Origin: an uncultured Sutterella sp.
GTDB lineage: Bacteria > Pseudomonadota > Gammaproteobacteria > Burkholderiales > Burkholderiaceae_F
Assembly: GCA_900544335.1 (NCBI GenBank)
Contig: UQUS01000010.1
Coordinates: 1 to 59,196, forward strand
Length of the DNA stretch: 59,196 nucleotides
Reading direction: 5' to 3'
Part shown: positions 33,300 through 43,106 of the stretch, piece by piece
Layout: each line of letters begins with the position of its first letter
Position numbering within the stretch: the stretch's first letter is position 1
Program-made: the position numbers and the translations under genes
Notes under the pieces: generated by a model
Database searches by the model: none
Seen by the model: the letters and a program-made list of their open reading frames with translations, nothing else
Told to the model about the DNA's origin: nothing

Positions 33300-35398
33300 A
33301 TAAGTTTCAGGGTCTCACCGCGAGCGACCTTCGGAGCATCGTTTCCGATCATTTCAAGCAGGGTCTGTTCGCCGATGACAGGAACTCCGAGGTCGTGCGC
33401 TTTGGTCAACTTACTGCCAGCATTTTCTCCGGCAACCACAAAATCGGTCTTTTTCGAAACCGAGCCCGAAACAGTACCGCCGGCAGTCTCAATGGCATCT
33501 TTGGCCGCATCGCGACTTAATGTCGGAAGTGTTCCGGTTAAAACGAAGGTCTTACCTGAAAGCGGCAGGTTTGCCGTTTTCGTCTCACCCTCGGCCCAAG
33601 TCACGCCGCGCGTTTGAAGCGCCTCAATGACGGTCCTGTTATGGGGTTCGGCAAAAAAGGACGCAATCGACTCGGCGACAACCTCACCGATTTCAGGCAC
33701 TTGCATCAAATCCTCAACCGACGCGCCCATCAGAGCCTTTAAAGACTTAAAGTGAGAAGCAAGGTCTCTTGCCGTTGCCTCACCGACGTGTCGAATGCCA
33801 AGCGCAAAGACAAAGCGTGCCAAAGTGGTGTTTTTGCTCTTGGCAATCGAATCGATGAGGTTGTGAGCGCTTTTTTCTCCCATGCGGTCAAGCTGAATTA
33901 AATCGCTTACCGTAAGCGCAAATAGATCGGCGCTTGTTTTCACAAGTCCCTTATCGACCAAGGTCGTGACCATCTTTTCCCCGAGTCCGTCGATGCCCAT
34001 CGCGCGGCGCGTAGCAAAGTGAACAATCGAAAGCTTCACTTGAGCCGGGCACACAAGGCCCCCCGAACAGCGTAAATCCTTTTCTTCTTCGTCGCGAATG
34101 ACAGCCGAGCCGCACACCGGGCACTTGGAAGGCATGCGAAACGCTGCGGCATCCTTCGGGCGTCTTTCCGGAAGCACGCGCAGCACCTCGGGGATTACGT
34201 CCCCGGCACGACGTACGACAACCGTATCACCGATCATGAGACCTAGCTCGTGAATGTGGTCTTCGTTATGAAGCGTCGCGTTACTGACGGTAACCCCTCC
34301 GACGAACACGGGTGCTAATCGCGCCACGGGGGTCAAGCGTCCCGTGCGACCGACCTGAACATCGATATCGAGGACGCGGGTTAACACCTCCTCGGGTAGG
34401 TACTTGTGGGCACACGCCCAGCGAGGCTCGCGCGCCACAAAGCCCAAGCGCTTTTCAAGCGCATAGTCATCGACCTTGTAGACAACGCCGTCGATTTCAA
34501 ACGGTAGGCTCTTACGGATTGAGGCTACATAGGTGTGAAAGGCAGCAAGACCTGCGGCATCGAACACCACGCGCCTGACCTTGGCAACCGGAAAGCCGAT
34601 AGCGGCGTACTTATCTAAAAGCCCGGTTTGGGACGTCGCAAAGTTCGGGTCGGAACACTCACCGATTCCGTATGCGTAAAAATGTAAGGGGCGGGATGCG
34701 GCAACGCGGCTATCGAGTTGGCGTAAGGCCCCGGCGGCGGCGTTACGGGGATTGACAAAGGGTTTGCTGCCCGAGGCGATTTGCTGGCGATTGATTTTTT
34801 CAAAATCGCTCTTATGCATAATCACTTCGCCGCGCACTTCGATGACATCGGGAAGAACACCGGGCGTAAAGCAAAGCGGAATGTTGCGAATGGTCTTAGC
34901 ATTGGCTGTCACGTCCTCGCCGACAATGCCGTCCCCGCGCGTTGCGGCCGACACGAGGACGCCTTTTTCGTATCGAAGACTCACCGCCAGGCCGTCGAAT
35001 TTAAGTTCGCAGTCATAGCGAATCGGGTCCACATCAGGTAAATCTTTACGAATGCGCGCATCGAAAGCTACGGCACCGGCGTCGGAAAAGTCCGTTTCCG
35101 TGTGAATCGAAAGCATCGGCACTTTATGCACGACTTTGGCTAAATCCGAGCGTACCTCGCCGCCGACGCGTTGCGTAGGAGACGTGGGAGTTTTGAGCGA
35201 CGGATATTTATCTTCCAAGGCCTGAAGGGCGCGGAAAACCCGATCGTATTCGGCATCGGGCACTGACGGGGCATCGAAAACGTAGTACTCGGTGTTCCAG
35301 CGATGAAGGGCTTGTTGGTATTCCAAGGCCTGTTTGCGCTCTTGCGATGTCGGTTCACTGACGCTGGTTTGACGTTCTACGTTTTTACCCTGTGCCAT
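33296..35398 (-). CDS. ligA: NAD-dependent DNA ligase
   Basis: 700 residues. Domains: Ia helix (YDRVFRALQALE), adenylation domain with the lysine motif CELKFDGLAVSL, OB fold (VQVGRTGRLTPVARL), Cys4 zinc finger (CPVCGSAVI ... LRCSGGLVCPAQ), helix-hairpin-helix region and a C-terminal BRCT (LSGKTFVLTGTLPTL). It seals nicks in replication and repair. The order smc, zipA-like, ligA on one strand is typical of betaproteobacteria; ligA starts 3 nt after the zipA-like stop. Confidence 0.98.
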   Translation of the reverse strand: MAQGKNVERQTSVSEPTSQERKQALEYQQALHRWNTEYYVFDAPSVPDAEYDRVFRALQALEDKYPSLKTPTSPTQRVGGEVRSDLAKVVHKVPMLSIHTETDFSDAGAVAFDARIRKDLPDVDPIRYDCELKFDGLAVSLRYEKGVLVSAATRGDGIVGEDVTANAKTIRNIPLCFTPGVLPDVIEVRGEVIMHKSDFEKINRQQIASGSKPFVNPRNAAAGALRQLDSRVAASRPLHFYAYGIGECSDPNFATSQTGLLDKYAAIGFPVAKVRRVVFDAAGLAAFHTYVASIRKSLPFEIDGVVYKVDDYALEKRLGFVAREPRWACAHKYLPEEVLTRVLDIDVQVGRTGRLTPVARLAPVFVGGVTVSNATLHNEDHIHELGLMIGDTVVVRRAGDVIPEVLRVLPERRPKDAAAFRMPSKCPVCGSAVIRDEEEKDLRCSGGLVCPAQVKLSIVHFATRRAMGIDGLGEKMVTTLVDKGLVKTSADLFALTVSDLIQLDRMGEKSAHNLIDSIAKSKNTTLARFVFALGIRHVGEATARDLASHFKSLKALMGASVEDLMQVPEIGEVVAESIASFFAEPHNRTVIEALQTRGVTWAEGETKTANLPLSGKTFVLTGTLPTLSRDAAKDAIETAGGTVSGSVSKKTDFVVAGENAGSKLTKAHDLGVPVIGEQTLLEMIGNDAPKVARGETLKLI

Positions 35399-35400
35399 GA

Positions 35401-36573
35401 TTATTGTTGCCTAAAGAGTCGGTTACACCGACGCGTACCCGGGGCGATACCCTGTGCATCCATTTCTTGAAATAACTTTGTGAATTCCCCGTCGATATAA
35501 GATGCAGCAGCCGAAGCAATCGGATTGTCGGCTCCGTCCACGAGTGTAGCGTCAAGGACGGCGCACACGTCGTTTGCCACCTCAAACAAAAACGCCAGAG
35601 GACGCAATGCCGGATCGCACATCGGGATATCGAGTTCAAAGGCAATACACGTGGCATTATCGATTTGCGGCACAATCGAAAGAAAGGGCTCGGTTGCGCC
35701 CGGGGCGCATTTGACATATCGCACATCGCGGCGCTCAAATCCGTTACGACGCATCGCGGATTGTAGTTTTTCCGAATCGTACGCCCCCTCGGTTTTCACA
35801 AAGAGCGTCAGCGAATTATCAAAGCGCGCAATCAGGTGCGAGAGCTTTTGCGCTTTTTCCAAAATCTCATCGATATCGCTTTGCTCGGCCTCGGCATCGA
35901 TTTCAATGGCAATTTGGTTCGCAAGCTGCAAAAAGCGCGACACCAAGAGCTCGTCAGCCGTCACACCGCGATGCGCCAGTTGCATGCGAATAATTAAGGC
36001 TGAACACGTCTCGTTACCGCGAAACGATTCGGACCAGGTTTGCTTGGCGCTATCGAAAAAATCAGCCGTCACGATGTTCGTTAACTGCGACTTATCGATA
36101 AAGGCCGGGACCTGAACCAAGCGGTCGGTGGTAAAAAAGCCCTCGCGCGGCGTAAAGCGTACGAAGGTATCGAGCATGGGGTCATACTCGGGGGTTTTGC
36201 GCCCGGTATCGACTGCAAGAGGCCGAGTGCTTAAAGCGGGCTCAGGGCGGGTTAACGAGACGACAGGAAGCTCATCGATTGGCGGTTCTTCTTCAATCGG
36301 GGCGGCCTCTTTCGGAAGCGGGGCCAATGTGACGCGCACCTTGTTCGGAGCATCTGCCTGCAGCACCGGTTCTTCCGGGATTTCTTTATTGTCGGGAAAA
36401 TCAACGTCTTTGGCCCCTTTTCCCGTTAATGCATCGCCGACACCTTGACGCATCTGATCGGTGACTTCTTTCACGGAATCTTCTTCACGACGACGGCGAA
36501 CAAAGAGAAAATAGAAAATAACAACGACCGCAACGGCCGCAGCAAAGAGTAAATACGAAGGCTCAAAAGACAT
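35401..36573 (-). CDS. ZipA-like cell-division protein
   Basis: 390 residues: an N-terminal membrane anchor (YLLFAAAVAVVVIFYFLFV, residues ~6-24), a basic RRRREE patch, a long Pro/Glu-rich linker (residues ~50-120) and a C-terminal ~230-residue domain that has the position and pattern of the FtsZ-binding domain of ZipA. Placement between smc and ligA supports this. ZipA ties FtsZ to the membrane at the division site. The ATG is used; the frame starts at an upstream TTG. Confidence 0.75.
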   Translation of the reverse strand: MSFEPSYLLFAAAVAVVVIFYFLFVRRRREEDSVKEVTDQMRQGVGDALTGKGAKDVDFPDNKEIPEEPVLQADAPNKVRVTLAPLPKEAAPIEEEPPIDELPVVSLTRPEPALSTRPLAVDTGRKTPEYDPMLDTFVRFTPREGFFTTDRLVQVPAFIDKSQLTNIVTADFFDSAKQTWSESFRGNETCSALIIRMQLAHRGVTADELLVSRFLQLANQIAIEIDAEAEQSDIDEILEKAQKLSHLIARFDNSLTLFVKTEGAYDSEKLQSAMRRNGFERRDVRYVKCAPGATEPFLSIVPQIDNATCIAFELDIPMCDPALRPLAFLFEVANDVCAVLDATLVDGADNPIASAAASYIDGEFTKLFQEMDAQGIAPGTRRCNRLFRQQ

Positions 36574-36615
36574 AACTATGTTCTGTGTGAAAATCAAAAC
36601 GTATGCGAAACATTA

Positions 36616-39600
36616 TCACGGTTGGGCAAGTTGTGCGGCTTGTTCGACGTCAACGGCCACAACGCGCGAGACCCCGGGTTCTTTCATTGTCACACCGACT
36701 AATTGCTTTAACTGCTCCATCGAAACACGGTGGTGCGTGATCATCACAAACTGCGTGGCCTCACTCATGTCGGCAATCTTTTTCACAAGGCGATCTTGAT
36801 TGGCCTCATCGAGCGGAGCGTCCACTTCATCAAGTAGGCAAAACGGCGCAGGATTGAGTTTAAAAATCGCAAACACCAGAGCTGTAGCCGTCAGAGCCTG
36901 CTCGCCGCCCGAAAGAATCTTGACGCTTGTATTTTTCTTACCCGGCGGCTGCGCGATGACATCGATTCCGGTATCGAGGATTTCTTCCCCGGTCAGGCGA
37001 AGCGATGCACTGCCGCCGCCGAATAGTCCCGTAAACATCTGACCGAAATTGCGATTGACGGTCTCGAAAGTCGTGCGTAAGAGCTCTCGTGTTTCTGCAT
37101 CGATTTTTCGAATGGTTTCCTCGAGATTGGCAATCGCTTCCTTAAGGTCCGTCACCTGACGCTCGGTTTCTTGCATTGCCGCTTGACTGGCCTCAAGGTT
37201 TTCAAGCGCAGCGTGGTTGACAGGGCCCAATTGGGCGATTTCCTGCGCAAGACGCGTCAGTTTGCCTTTCATAGCCGTAAGTTTCACGTGCTCGTCGATT
37301 ACGCGAGCTCTAAGGCTCTTACGATCGGCTTTGAGTTCCTCTAAGCGTGCCGTAAAAGCTTCGCCTTGCGTCACATAGGTCTGGCGCTTGACCTTTAAAT
37401 CCGAGATTTCCTGCATCAAGGGGGCCTGTGCGGCCACAAGGTCGCTTAGACGGCTGCGAGCCTCTTCGACGGCATTTTCCGCCGCATCGGACGCCTTTTC
37501 CGCTTCCATTAGGGTTGCGCGCGCAGCGTCAAGCTCTTGCGTCACGCGCAGCAAGCCCTCTTGCTCGGCTTGTAAATTCAGGCCCTCAAGTTCGGATTGA
37601 AGCGACGCGATTTCTGCCGTCAGGCGCGCCATCTCCCCTTGGGCACTTTCGGCTTCTCGTGCCGCATCGCGTGAGCGCTCTTCGCAGGCATCGGCCTCAA
37701 GAAGCGCCATTTTTTCTTCGGCGTTTTTATCGGTTAAGGCCCGGTCGGCCTCGCCGGCGCGCTGCTCGGCTTCTTCCAAAAGAATCTGGGCATCGGTAAC
37801 CGCCTGCTCTTTTAGCCCGAGTTTGCGGTCAAGCTCTTCGAACTCCTCTTCTGCCGCATCCCGCTTTGCCGTGAGGTCCTCAATCCGAGCCGCAAGCTCT
37901 TTACGCTCGGCAGCGGCCTTTTGCGTGCGGGCTTTGTAGGCCTCGATTTGCTCGGTTAGTCGCGTCAATTGCACCTCAAGTTCGTGGTGCGTTTCGCGTG
38001 AGGCGGCTAGCTTTTCGGCATTTTCGCGAATGCGCCCGTTAAGGGTCGTAAGTGTCCCTTTCGTCAAAGCCTCTTGGCTTGTAAGCGTAGAAAGAACGCC
38101 TTTGATTTCGGTTTCTTTTTCCGTCAGTGTCCGAATTTGAGCCGCACGACTTAGGGCCCCCGAGGCCTCGTTTTCTTCCGCCCAAAACGAAACCGAAAAT
38201 GCATCGACCGTGTGTCCGTCCGGCGTGACAAAACTCTCGCCGCCGGCAAGCTTACTTCTGGACTCAAAAGCTTCCGTCAGGTTTTCGGCAACACAGACGC
38301 CCGAAAGCCAAACGCTTAACGCATCCCGCGTCACGGCATCCGTGGTTCTTACGAAGTTAAGAAGCGGCGTCAATGCGCTTTCTTTCTTTTGAGGTACATC
38401 TTTAACAGGTTCGTAAAAAAGAAGGCGCGCCGGAGGGGCACTTGCTTCTAACCCGGCTACAAAAGTCACGTCTTTCATCTGCAGGGCCCCGGCTTTGGCC
38501 GCAAGGACAGCTTCCAAAGCTCTGGCCCACTTAGGATCCACATCGATTTGCTCAAATAGGCGTTTGGCTCCGTCAAAGCCCATCTTGGTAAGCCACTTAG
38601 CCAGAGCGCCTTCCTGGCCGATTTTCTCTTGGATACCGACAAGCGTTTGCAGGCGCGCACTGACGCGGGCTAAGGCAGCCGTTTGTTCGGAGATTTGCTG
38701 CGAGATTTCGGAAAGTGTCTTTTCGCCGACTTCTTTTTCGTGCGCAAGGCTCTCTTCTTTACTTAAAAGACTTTTGACAGACTCCTGAGCCTTACTTAAA
38801 AGGGCGGGTAACGCCTCAAAGCGCGCGGTATCGGGTACGCTCGCTCGTTCAAGTTCATCCGTTAAGGCATCAAAGCGCACCTGTGCGTCGGTCATTTCAC
38901 GCTCGAGGGACTCAAGTTTGACGTTGACGACGGCAATGCCGTTACGCGCCTGATCGGCACAAGCGCGTGCCGTCTCATAGCTTTGTCGGGCGTCCTCATA
39001 GGCTTGCTCGGCTGCATCGGCTTGATCGGCAAGTCCCTGAGCTTGCTCACGGGCAGCGGCGGCTTTTTCGCGAAGCTCTCGGGCCTCTTCGATAAACGAC
39101 GCTTCACGCTCGCGAGCAAAATTGAGCGCCTGAGTCCGACTTTCCAGGAGCATTTGATCGGTAGCAATCTGGCGATTTGCAGAGTCCTTGCGCTCGACGA
39201 TGTGACGGATGTTACCCTCGACGTTACTGACGGCCTTTTCCGCCTCAAAGCGGGCCTGACGGGCGACGTTCGTCGTTTCCCGCGCTGCATGCGAGGCCTC
39301 CTTTAAGGCCTCGATTTTGAGGGTAATTTTTTGTGTGTCGCCCTGAGCGGCAACCAGTTCGGCTTCCTTTCTCGCCACACGCGCATTGATGGCATCGACC
39401 TGCTCATGCGCATCGATTTCTTGCATCAGTAGGCTTAATAACTCAGCATCGGTGCGCTCCTTTTCAAGCGCCTCCCAGCGACGCGCCGTTTCGGCTTCAA
39501 GCGTCAGGCGTTCGATTTCAACGCGTTTGGTTTCCTGTAGGTACGCGACTTTTTCTAGGTTCGAGCGCGTTGAGGCAAGCGCCGACTCGGTTTCCTTGCG

Positions 39601-40131
39601 ACGCTCTTTGTATTTACTCACACCGGCCGCTTCTTCAAGGTAAACCCTCAGTTCCTCGGGCTTAGCCTTAATAAAGTTGCTGATCATGCCCTGGCTGATG
39701 ATTGCATACGAGCGAGGGCCGAGCCCGGTGCCCATAAAGACGTCCTGAACGTCGCGCCGCCGAACCTGTTGGTTGTTAATAAGGTACGCATTCGAGCCGT
39801 CACGGGTGACAACGCGTTTGATCGAAAGCTCCGAGTACGCACCCCAGGGCCCGGTGATCGAGCCGTCCGAGTTATCCAGGACCATCTCGACACTCGCGCG
39901 AGAAGACGCCGGGCGATTGGCCGAGCCCGAGAAGATAAGTTCGCTCATCGAGGTCGACCCGCGCAATTCGGAAATGCGCCCCTCCCCGAGGACCCATCGA
40001 ATGGCATCGATGACATTCGATTTCCCGCACCCGTTCGGACCGACAATGCCGGCTAAGTTTCCGGGAAACTCAATTAACGTCGTGTCCGCAAAACTTTTAA
40101 ATCCGCTGATTTTGAGTTGACGCAGTCGCAT
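36616..40131 (-). CDS. smc: chromosome segregation ATPase SMC
   Basis: 1171 residues. Walker A GPNGCGKSN at ~33-41, long coiled coils with a hinge at ~520-640, signature LSGGEQALTATALVF and Walker B FCLLDEVDAPLD near the C-terminus. It organises and compacts the chromosome. Partner ScpA/ScpB genes are not in this window. The ATG at 40131 is preferred; the frame also allows a TTG five codons earlier. Confidence 0.98.
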   Translation of the reverse strand: MRLRQLKISGFKSFADTTLIEFPGNLAGIVGPNGCGKSNVIDAIRWVLGEGRISELRGSTSMSELIFSGSANRPASSRASVEMVLDNSDGSITGPWGAYSELSIKRVVTRDGSNAYLINNQQVRRRDVQDVFMGTGLGPRSYAIISQGMISNFIKAKPEELRVYLEEAAGVSKYKERRKETESALASTRSNLEKVAYLQETKRVEIERLTLEAETARRWEALEKERTDAELLSLLMQEIDAHEQVDAINARVARKEAELVAAQGDTQKITLKIEALKEASHAARETTNVARQARFEAEKAVSNVEGNIRHIVERKDSANRQIATDQMLLESRTQALNFAREREASFIEEARELREKAAAAREQAQGLADQADAAEQAYEDARQSYETARACADQARNGIAVVNVKLESLEREMTDAQVRFDALTDELERASVPDTARFEALPALLSKAQESVKSLLSKEESLAHEKEVGEKTLSEISQQISEQTAALARVSARLQTLVGIQEKIGQEGALAKWLTKMGFDGAKRLFEQIDVDPKWARALEAVLAAKAGALQMKDVTFVAGLEASAPPARLLFYEPVKDVPQKKESALTPLLNFVRTTDAVTRDALSVWLSGVCVAENLTEAFESRSKLAGGESFVTPDGHTVDAFSVSFWAEENEASGALSRAAQIRTLTEKETEIKGVLSTLTSQEALTKGTLTTLNGRIRENAEKLAASRETHHELEVQLTRLTEQIEAYKARTQKAAAERKELAARIEDLTAKRDAAEEEFEELDRKLGLKEQAVTDAQILLEEAEQRAGEADRALTDKNAEEKMALLEADACEERSRDAAREAESAQGEMARLTAEIASLQSELEGLNLQAEQEGLLRVTQELDAARATLMEAEKASDAAENAVEEARSRLSDLVAAQAPLMQEISDLKVKRQTYVTQGEAFTARLEELKADRKSLRARVIDEHVKLTAMKGKLTRLAQEIAQLGPVNHAALENLEASQAAMQETERQVTDLKEAIANLEETIRKIDAETRELLRTTFETVNRNFGQMFTGLFGGGSASLRLTGEEILDTGIDVIAQPPGKKNTSVKILSGGEQALTATALVFAIFKLNPAPFCLLDEVDAPLDEANQDRLVKKIADMSEATQFVMITHHRVSMEQLKQLVGVTMKEPGVSRVVAVDVEQAAQLAQP

Positions 40132-40160
40132 GCCGATTTCGCTCAAAGGGTAACGTAAGG

Positions 40161-40199
40161 AACTCCCGCGCAGGGAGTTTAAGTAAAGACTCTTATAAT
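40161..40199. promoter_or_regulatory. shared promoter region of smc and prmB
   Basis: A perfect hairpin AACTCCC-GCGCA-GGGAGTT (40161-40179) is followed by TATAAT (40194-40199) in the prmB direction, ~85 bp before the prmB start. The complementary strand also offers an AT-rich hexamer for smc. The palindrome may be an operator. Confidence 0.45.
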
Positions 40200-40283
40200 A
40201 CTATTTTTTTCGGCATTCCCTGACGTTTTACCCCCGTTTCGAGGCTAGGGCCTGACGGGCGACTTTTCCGGAAATAACGCGTT

Positions 40284-41177
40284 ATGACCCAAAATCTTCG
40301 AACCATCCGTGACTTTACGCGCTTTGCCATGACAAGGCTCAGTCAAACAAACGCCTCGCTCGGACACGGCTCCGAAGATCTTTGGCAGGAAGCCACATTT
40401 CTCGTTTTAAGAAGCTTGGACCTGCCCTTCGACCGCCTTGAATCGTTCTGGGATGCGGCGTTAACTCGAAAAGAAGCAACCCGTGTGCTCGACTTGATTG
40501 AAAAGCGCACCGAGCAAAAGATTCCGGCCGCTTACCTTTTAAACGAAGCGTGGCTGACCGGGCACAAGTTTTATGTCAACGAAAACGTCCTCATTCCCCG
40601 TAGCTTTATCGCTGAGCTCTTGAATGACGAACTTACTCCCTGGGTGCAAGACGCCGAATCGGTTGTCAGCGTTTTGGATTTATGTACCGGAAGCGGATGC
40701 CTCGCAATCCTGGCAAACGAAGCCTTCCCGAATGCCCGTATCGTCGGTGCCGATATTTCCGAGGCTGCCCTCACTGTAGCCAAGAAGAACGTCGAAGACT
40801 ACGGTCTTACGGACTCCGTAGAGCTCATTCGCTCCGATGTGTTTTCCAATTTAAAGCATCGCTGCTTTGATGTCATTTTATGTAACCCGCCCTATGTGAC
40901 CGATCAAGCCATGGTAAATCTTCCCGCCGAGTACCGCAAAGAACCGGCGCTTGCCCTTGAAGCGGGATCCGACGGCATGGACTTTATGCGCCGCTTTATG
41001 CCTGATCTTCGAGGCCACTTGACGGAAAACGGCATGGCGTTTGTGGAAATCGGAGACGGACGCGATGCCTTCGAGGCAATTTGGCCGAATTTGGTGGTTA
41101 CGTGGCTCGAGACGAGTGCGGGCGAAAACATGGTCTTTTGCGTAAACGCAGCCGATTTAAAAAACGCGGGGCTATAA
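40284..41177 (+). CDS. prmB: ribosomal protein uL3 glutamine methyltransferase PrmB
   Basis: 297 residues, SAM-dependent N5-glutamine methyltransferase of the HemK family; PrmB methylates Gln150 of ribosomal protein L3. Motif I VLDLCTGSGCLAI, catalytic NPPYV, and the PrmB-specific NLPAEYRKEPALALEAGSDG. The N-terminal helical domain (GHGSEDLWQEATFLV) distinguishes PrmB from PrmC. It is followed 22 nt later by the ABC-F gene. Confidence 0.94.
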   Translation: MTQNLRTIRDFTRFAMTRLSQTNASLGHGSEDLWQEATFLVLRSLDLPFDRLESFWDAALTRKEATRVLDLIEKRTEQKIPAAYLLNEAWLTGHKFYVNENVLIPRSFIAELLNDELTPWVQDAESVVSVLDLCTGSGCLAILANEAFPNARIVGADISEAALTVAKKNVEDYGLTDSVELIRSDVFSNLKHRCFDVILCNPPYVTDQAMVNLPAEYRKEPALALEAGSDGMDFMRRFMPDLRGHLTENGMAFVEIGDGRDAFEAIWPNLVVTWLETSAGENMVFCVNAADLKNAGL

Positions 41178-41198
41178 AGACGCGAGCGGACGAACCTC

Positions 41199-43106
41199 AT
41201 GCTGCGACTGACTCATCTTGCGATTGCCTTCGGAACCCGAGTTTTGTATTCGGACGTAAATCTGACGGCCGGCGGGCACGAACGCATCGGCCTAGTGGGG
41301 GAAAACGGAGCAGGTAAAACCACCCTCTTTCGCGCCGTTTTGGGCGAAATTTCTCCGGAAGACGGATTGATTGAAGCGCCCGAGCGCGACAAAATCGCCT
41401 ATGTTTCGCAAATCGTCGAAGCAACTGAGGAAAAAGCCCTTCCCTATGTCATGAGCGGGCACATTCCTCTGGTGCGTGCCAAACAGGCTCTTACAAAGGC
41501 CCAGGCAGGAAACGACGCAATGGCCCTTGCGACAGCGCACGCACAACTTGCCGATATCAACGAAGGAGCCGTTAAGGCCCAAGCCTCCTGTGTGATGACA
41601 GGTCTCGGGTTTTCTCTGCAAGACGCTTCACGCCCCGTGCGTGAGTTTTCCGGGGGTTGGCGCAATCGCCTGGCACTTGCGCGTGCGCTCATGCAACCTG
41701 CCGAACTCCTGCTTCTTGACGAACCGACGAATCACTTAGATATCGATAGCCTCATTTGGCTTGAGGCGTGGCTAAAAAAAGTGCAAGCGACCATCCTCAT
41801 CATCAGCCACGATCGCGAATTTTTAGACCGCGCAACCAATGTGACCTGGGCCATCGAAAACGAAACGATTCTCCGCTACGCCGGATCGTATTCGGACTAC
41901 GAGCACCAACGCATCGAAAAAGAGCGGCTCATGGATGCCAATGCCAAAGCTTATGAGAGAAAGGCAGCACACCTAACGGCCTTTATTGAGCGCTTTCGCT
42001 ATAAAGCAACAAAAGCGCGACAAGCACAAAGCCGCATCAAGATGCTCGAAAAGCTCGAAGCGGTCGAGCCCGTGCGTGCCAAGCGCGCCTGGCGCTTTGA
42101 GTTTTTAGAGCCTCGGCACTGTCCCGAACACCTCGTGGATTTGGAAAAAGCAATGCTCGGATACGACGACACGCCGATTCTTTCGGGCGTGACGCTTTCG
42201 ATCCGCGCCGGAGAGCGTATCGGCGTGTTGGGCGTGAACGGTGCCGGAAAAACCACACTCATTAAAACCATTGACGGGTGTTTGCCGCTTCTTGCCGGCC
42301 AAAGACGCCTCGGACAGGGGACCGTCATCGGGTACTTTGCACAGCACCAACTCGAGCAGCTCGATGAGACGCTCACCCCCTTAGAGACCCTCAAGCACAA
42401 GAGCCCCGAGACGCGTGAGCAGGAACTACGCGACTACCTCGGGCGCTTTCACTTCTCGGGCGAGCGCGTTGATGAACGGATTGCTCCGATGTCGGGCGGC
42501 GAAAAAGCCCGCTTGGCCTTGGCGCTCCTTGCGTGGGATAAACCCAACCTTCTTGTTCTCGATGAGCCGACGAACCACTTAGATATGGCAACGCGCGAAG
42601 CGCTGACGATGGCGTTATCGACCTTTGAGGGGGCACTTCTTCTAGTAAGCCACGACAGGCATCTCCTTCGCACCTGCGCCGAGCGCCTCATTCTCGTGCA
42701 CGAAGGCGCTGTCACCGAATACGAAGGGGACCTTGATGACTACGCTGAGTTAGTTCTCGAGCATCGGCGTCTTACGGAGAAAAAGGACGCTTCCGAAAAG
42801 ACCTCGGACACCCCGGTTATCAATCGCCGCGAAGAGCGGCGCGCCCAAGCGCAGGAGCGCGCTCGAATTGCCGAGCTTAAAAAACCGCTCCTAACGAAAC
42901 TCAAAAAAGTCGAGACTGCCCTCGCCGAGGCCTCGGCCTCCCTTAAAGCCCTCGATACTCAGATTGCCGACACCGCGTGGTATGAAACCGCCTCACCCGA
43001 TGCCGTGGCCGACGCCTTAAAAGAGCGCGGCACGCTCGCCTCGCGCGTCGAAACGCTCGAAGGCACGTGGCTTGAACTTTCCGAAGCGCTGGAGAAAATC
43101 GCTTAG
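41199..43106 (+). CDS. ABC-F family ATPase (YheS-like)
   Basis: 635 residues with two ABC cassettes and no membrane segments. Walker A GENGAGKTTLFR and GVNGAGKTTLIK, ABC signatures FSGGWRNRLALARAL and MSGGEKARLALALL, Walker B LLLLDEPTNHLD and LLVLDEPTNHLD. ABC-F proteins act on the ribosome as translation factors. The C-terminus is a charged, Ala-rich coiled coil, as in YheS and Uup. Its stop overlaps the converging yddG stop. Confidence 0.93.
   Translation: MLRLTHLAIAFGTRVLYSDVNLTAGGHERIGLVGENGAGKTTLFRAVLGEISPEDGLIEAPERDKIAYVSQIVEATEEKALPYVMSGHIPLVRAKQALTKAQAGNDAMALATAHAQLADINEGAVKAQASCVMTGLGFSLQDASRPVREFSGGWRNRLALARALMQPAELLLLDEPTNHLDIDSLIWLEAWLKKVQATILIISHDREFLDRATNVTWAIENETILRYAGSYSDYEHQRIEKERLMDANAKAYERKAAHLTAFIERFRYKATKARQAQSRIKMLEKLEAVEPVRAKRAWRFEFLEPRHCPEHLVDLEKAMLGYDDTPILSGVTLSIRAGERIGVLGVNGAGKTTLIKTIDGCLPLLAGQRRLGQGTVIGYFAQHQLEQLDETLTPLETLKHKSPETREQELRDYLGRFHFSGERVDERIAPMSGGEKARLALALLAWDKPNLLVLDEPTNHLDMATREALTMALSTFEGALLLVSHDRHLLRTCAERLILVHEGAVTEYEGDLDDYAELVLEHRRLTEKKDASEKTSDTPVINRREERRAQAQERARIAELKKPLLTKLKKVETALAEASASLKALDTQIADTAWYETASPDAVADALKERGTLASRVETLEGTWLELSEALEKIA

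Noticed and set aside
36616..40131. Repeats within smc as a possible tandem-repeat element
   Set aside because: The repetition is heptad coiled-coil character of the protein, not DNA repeats.
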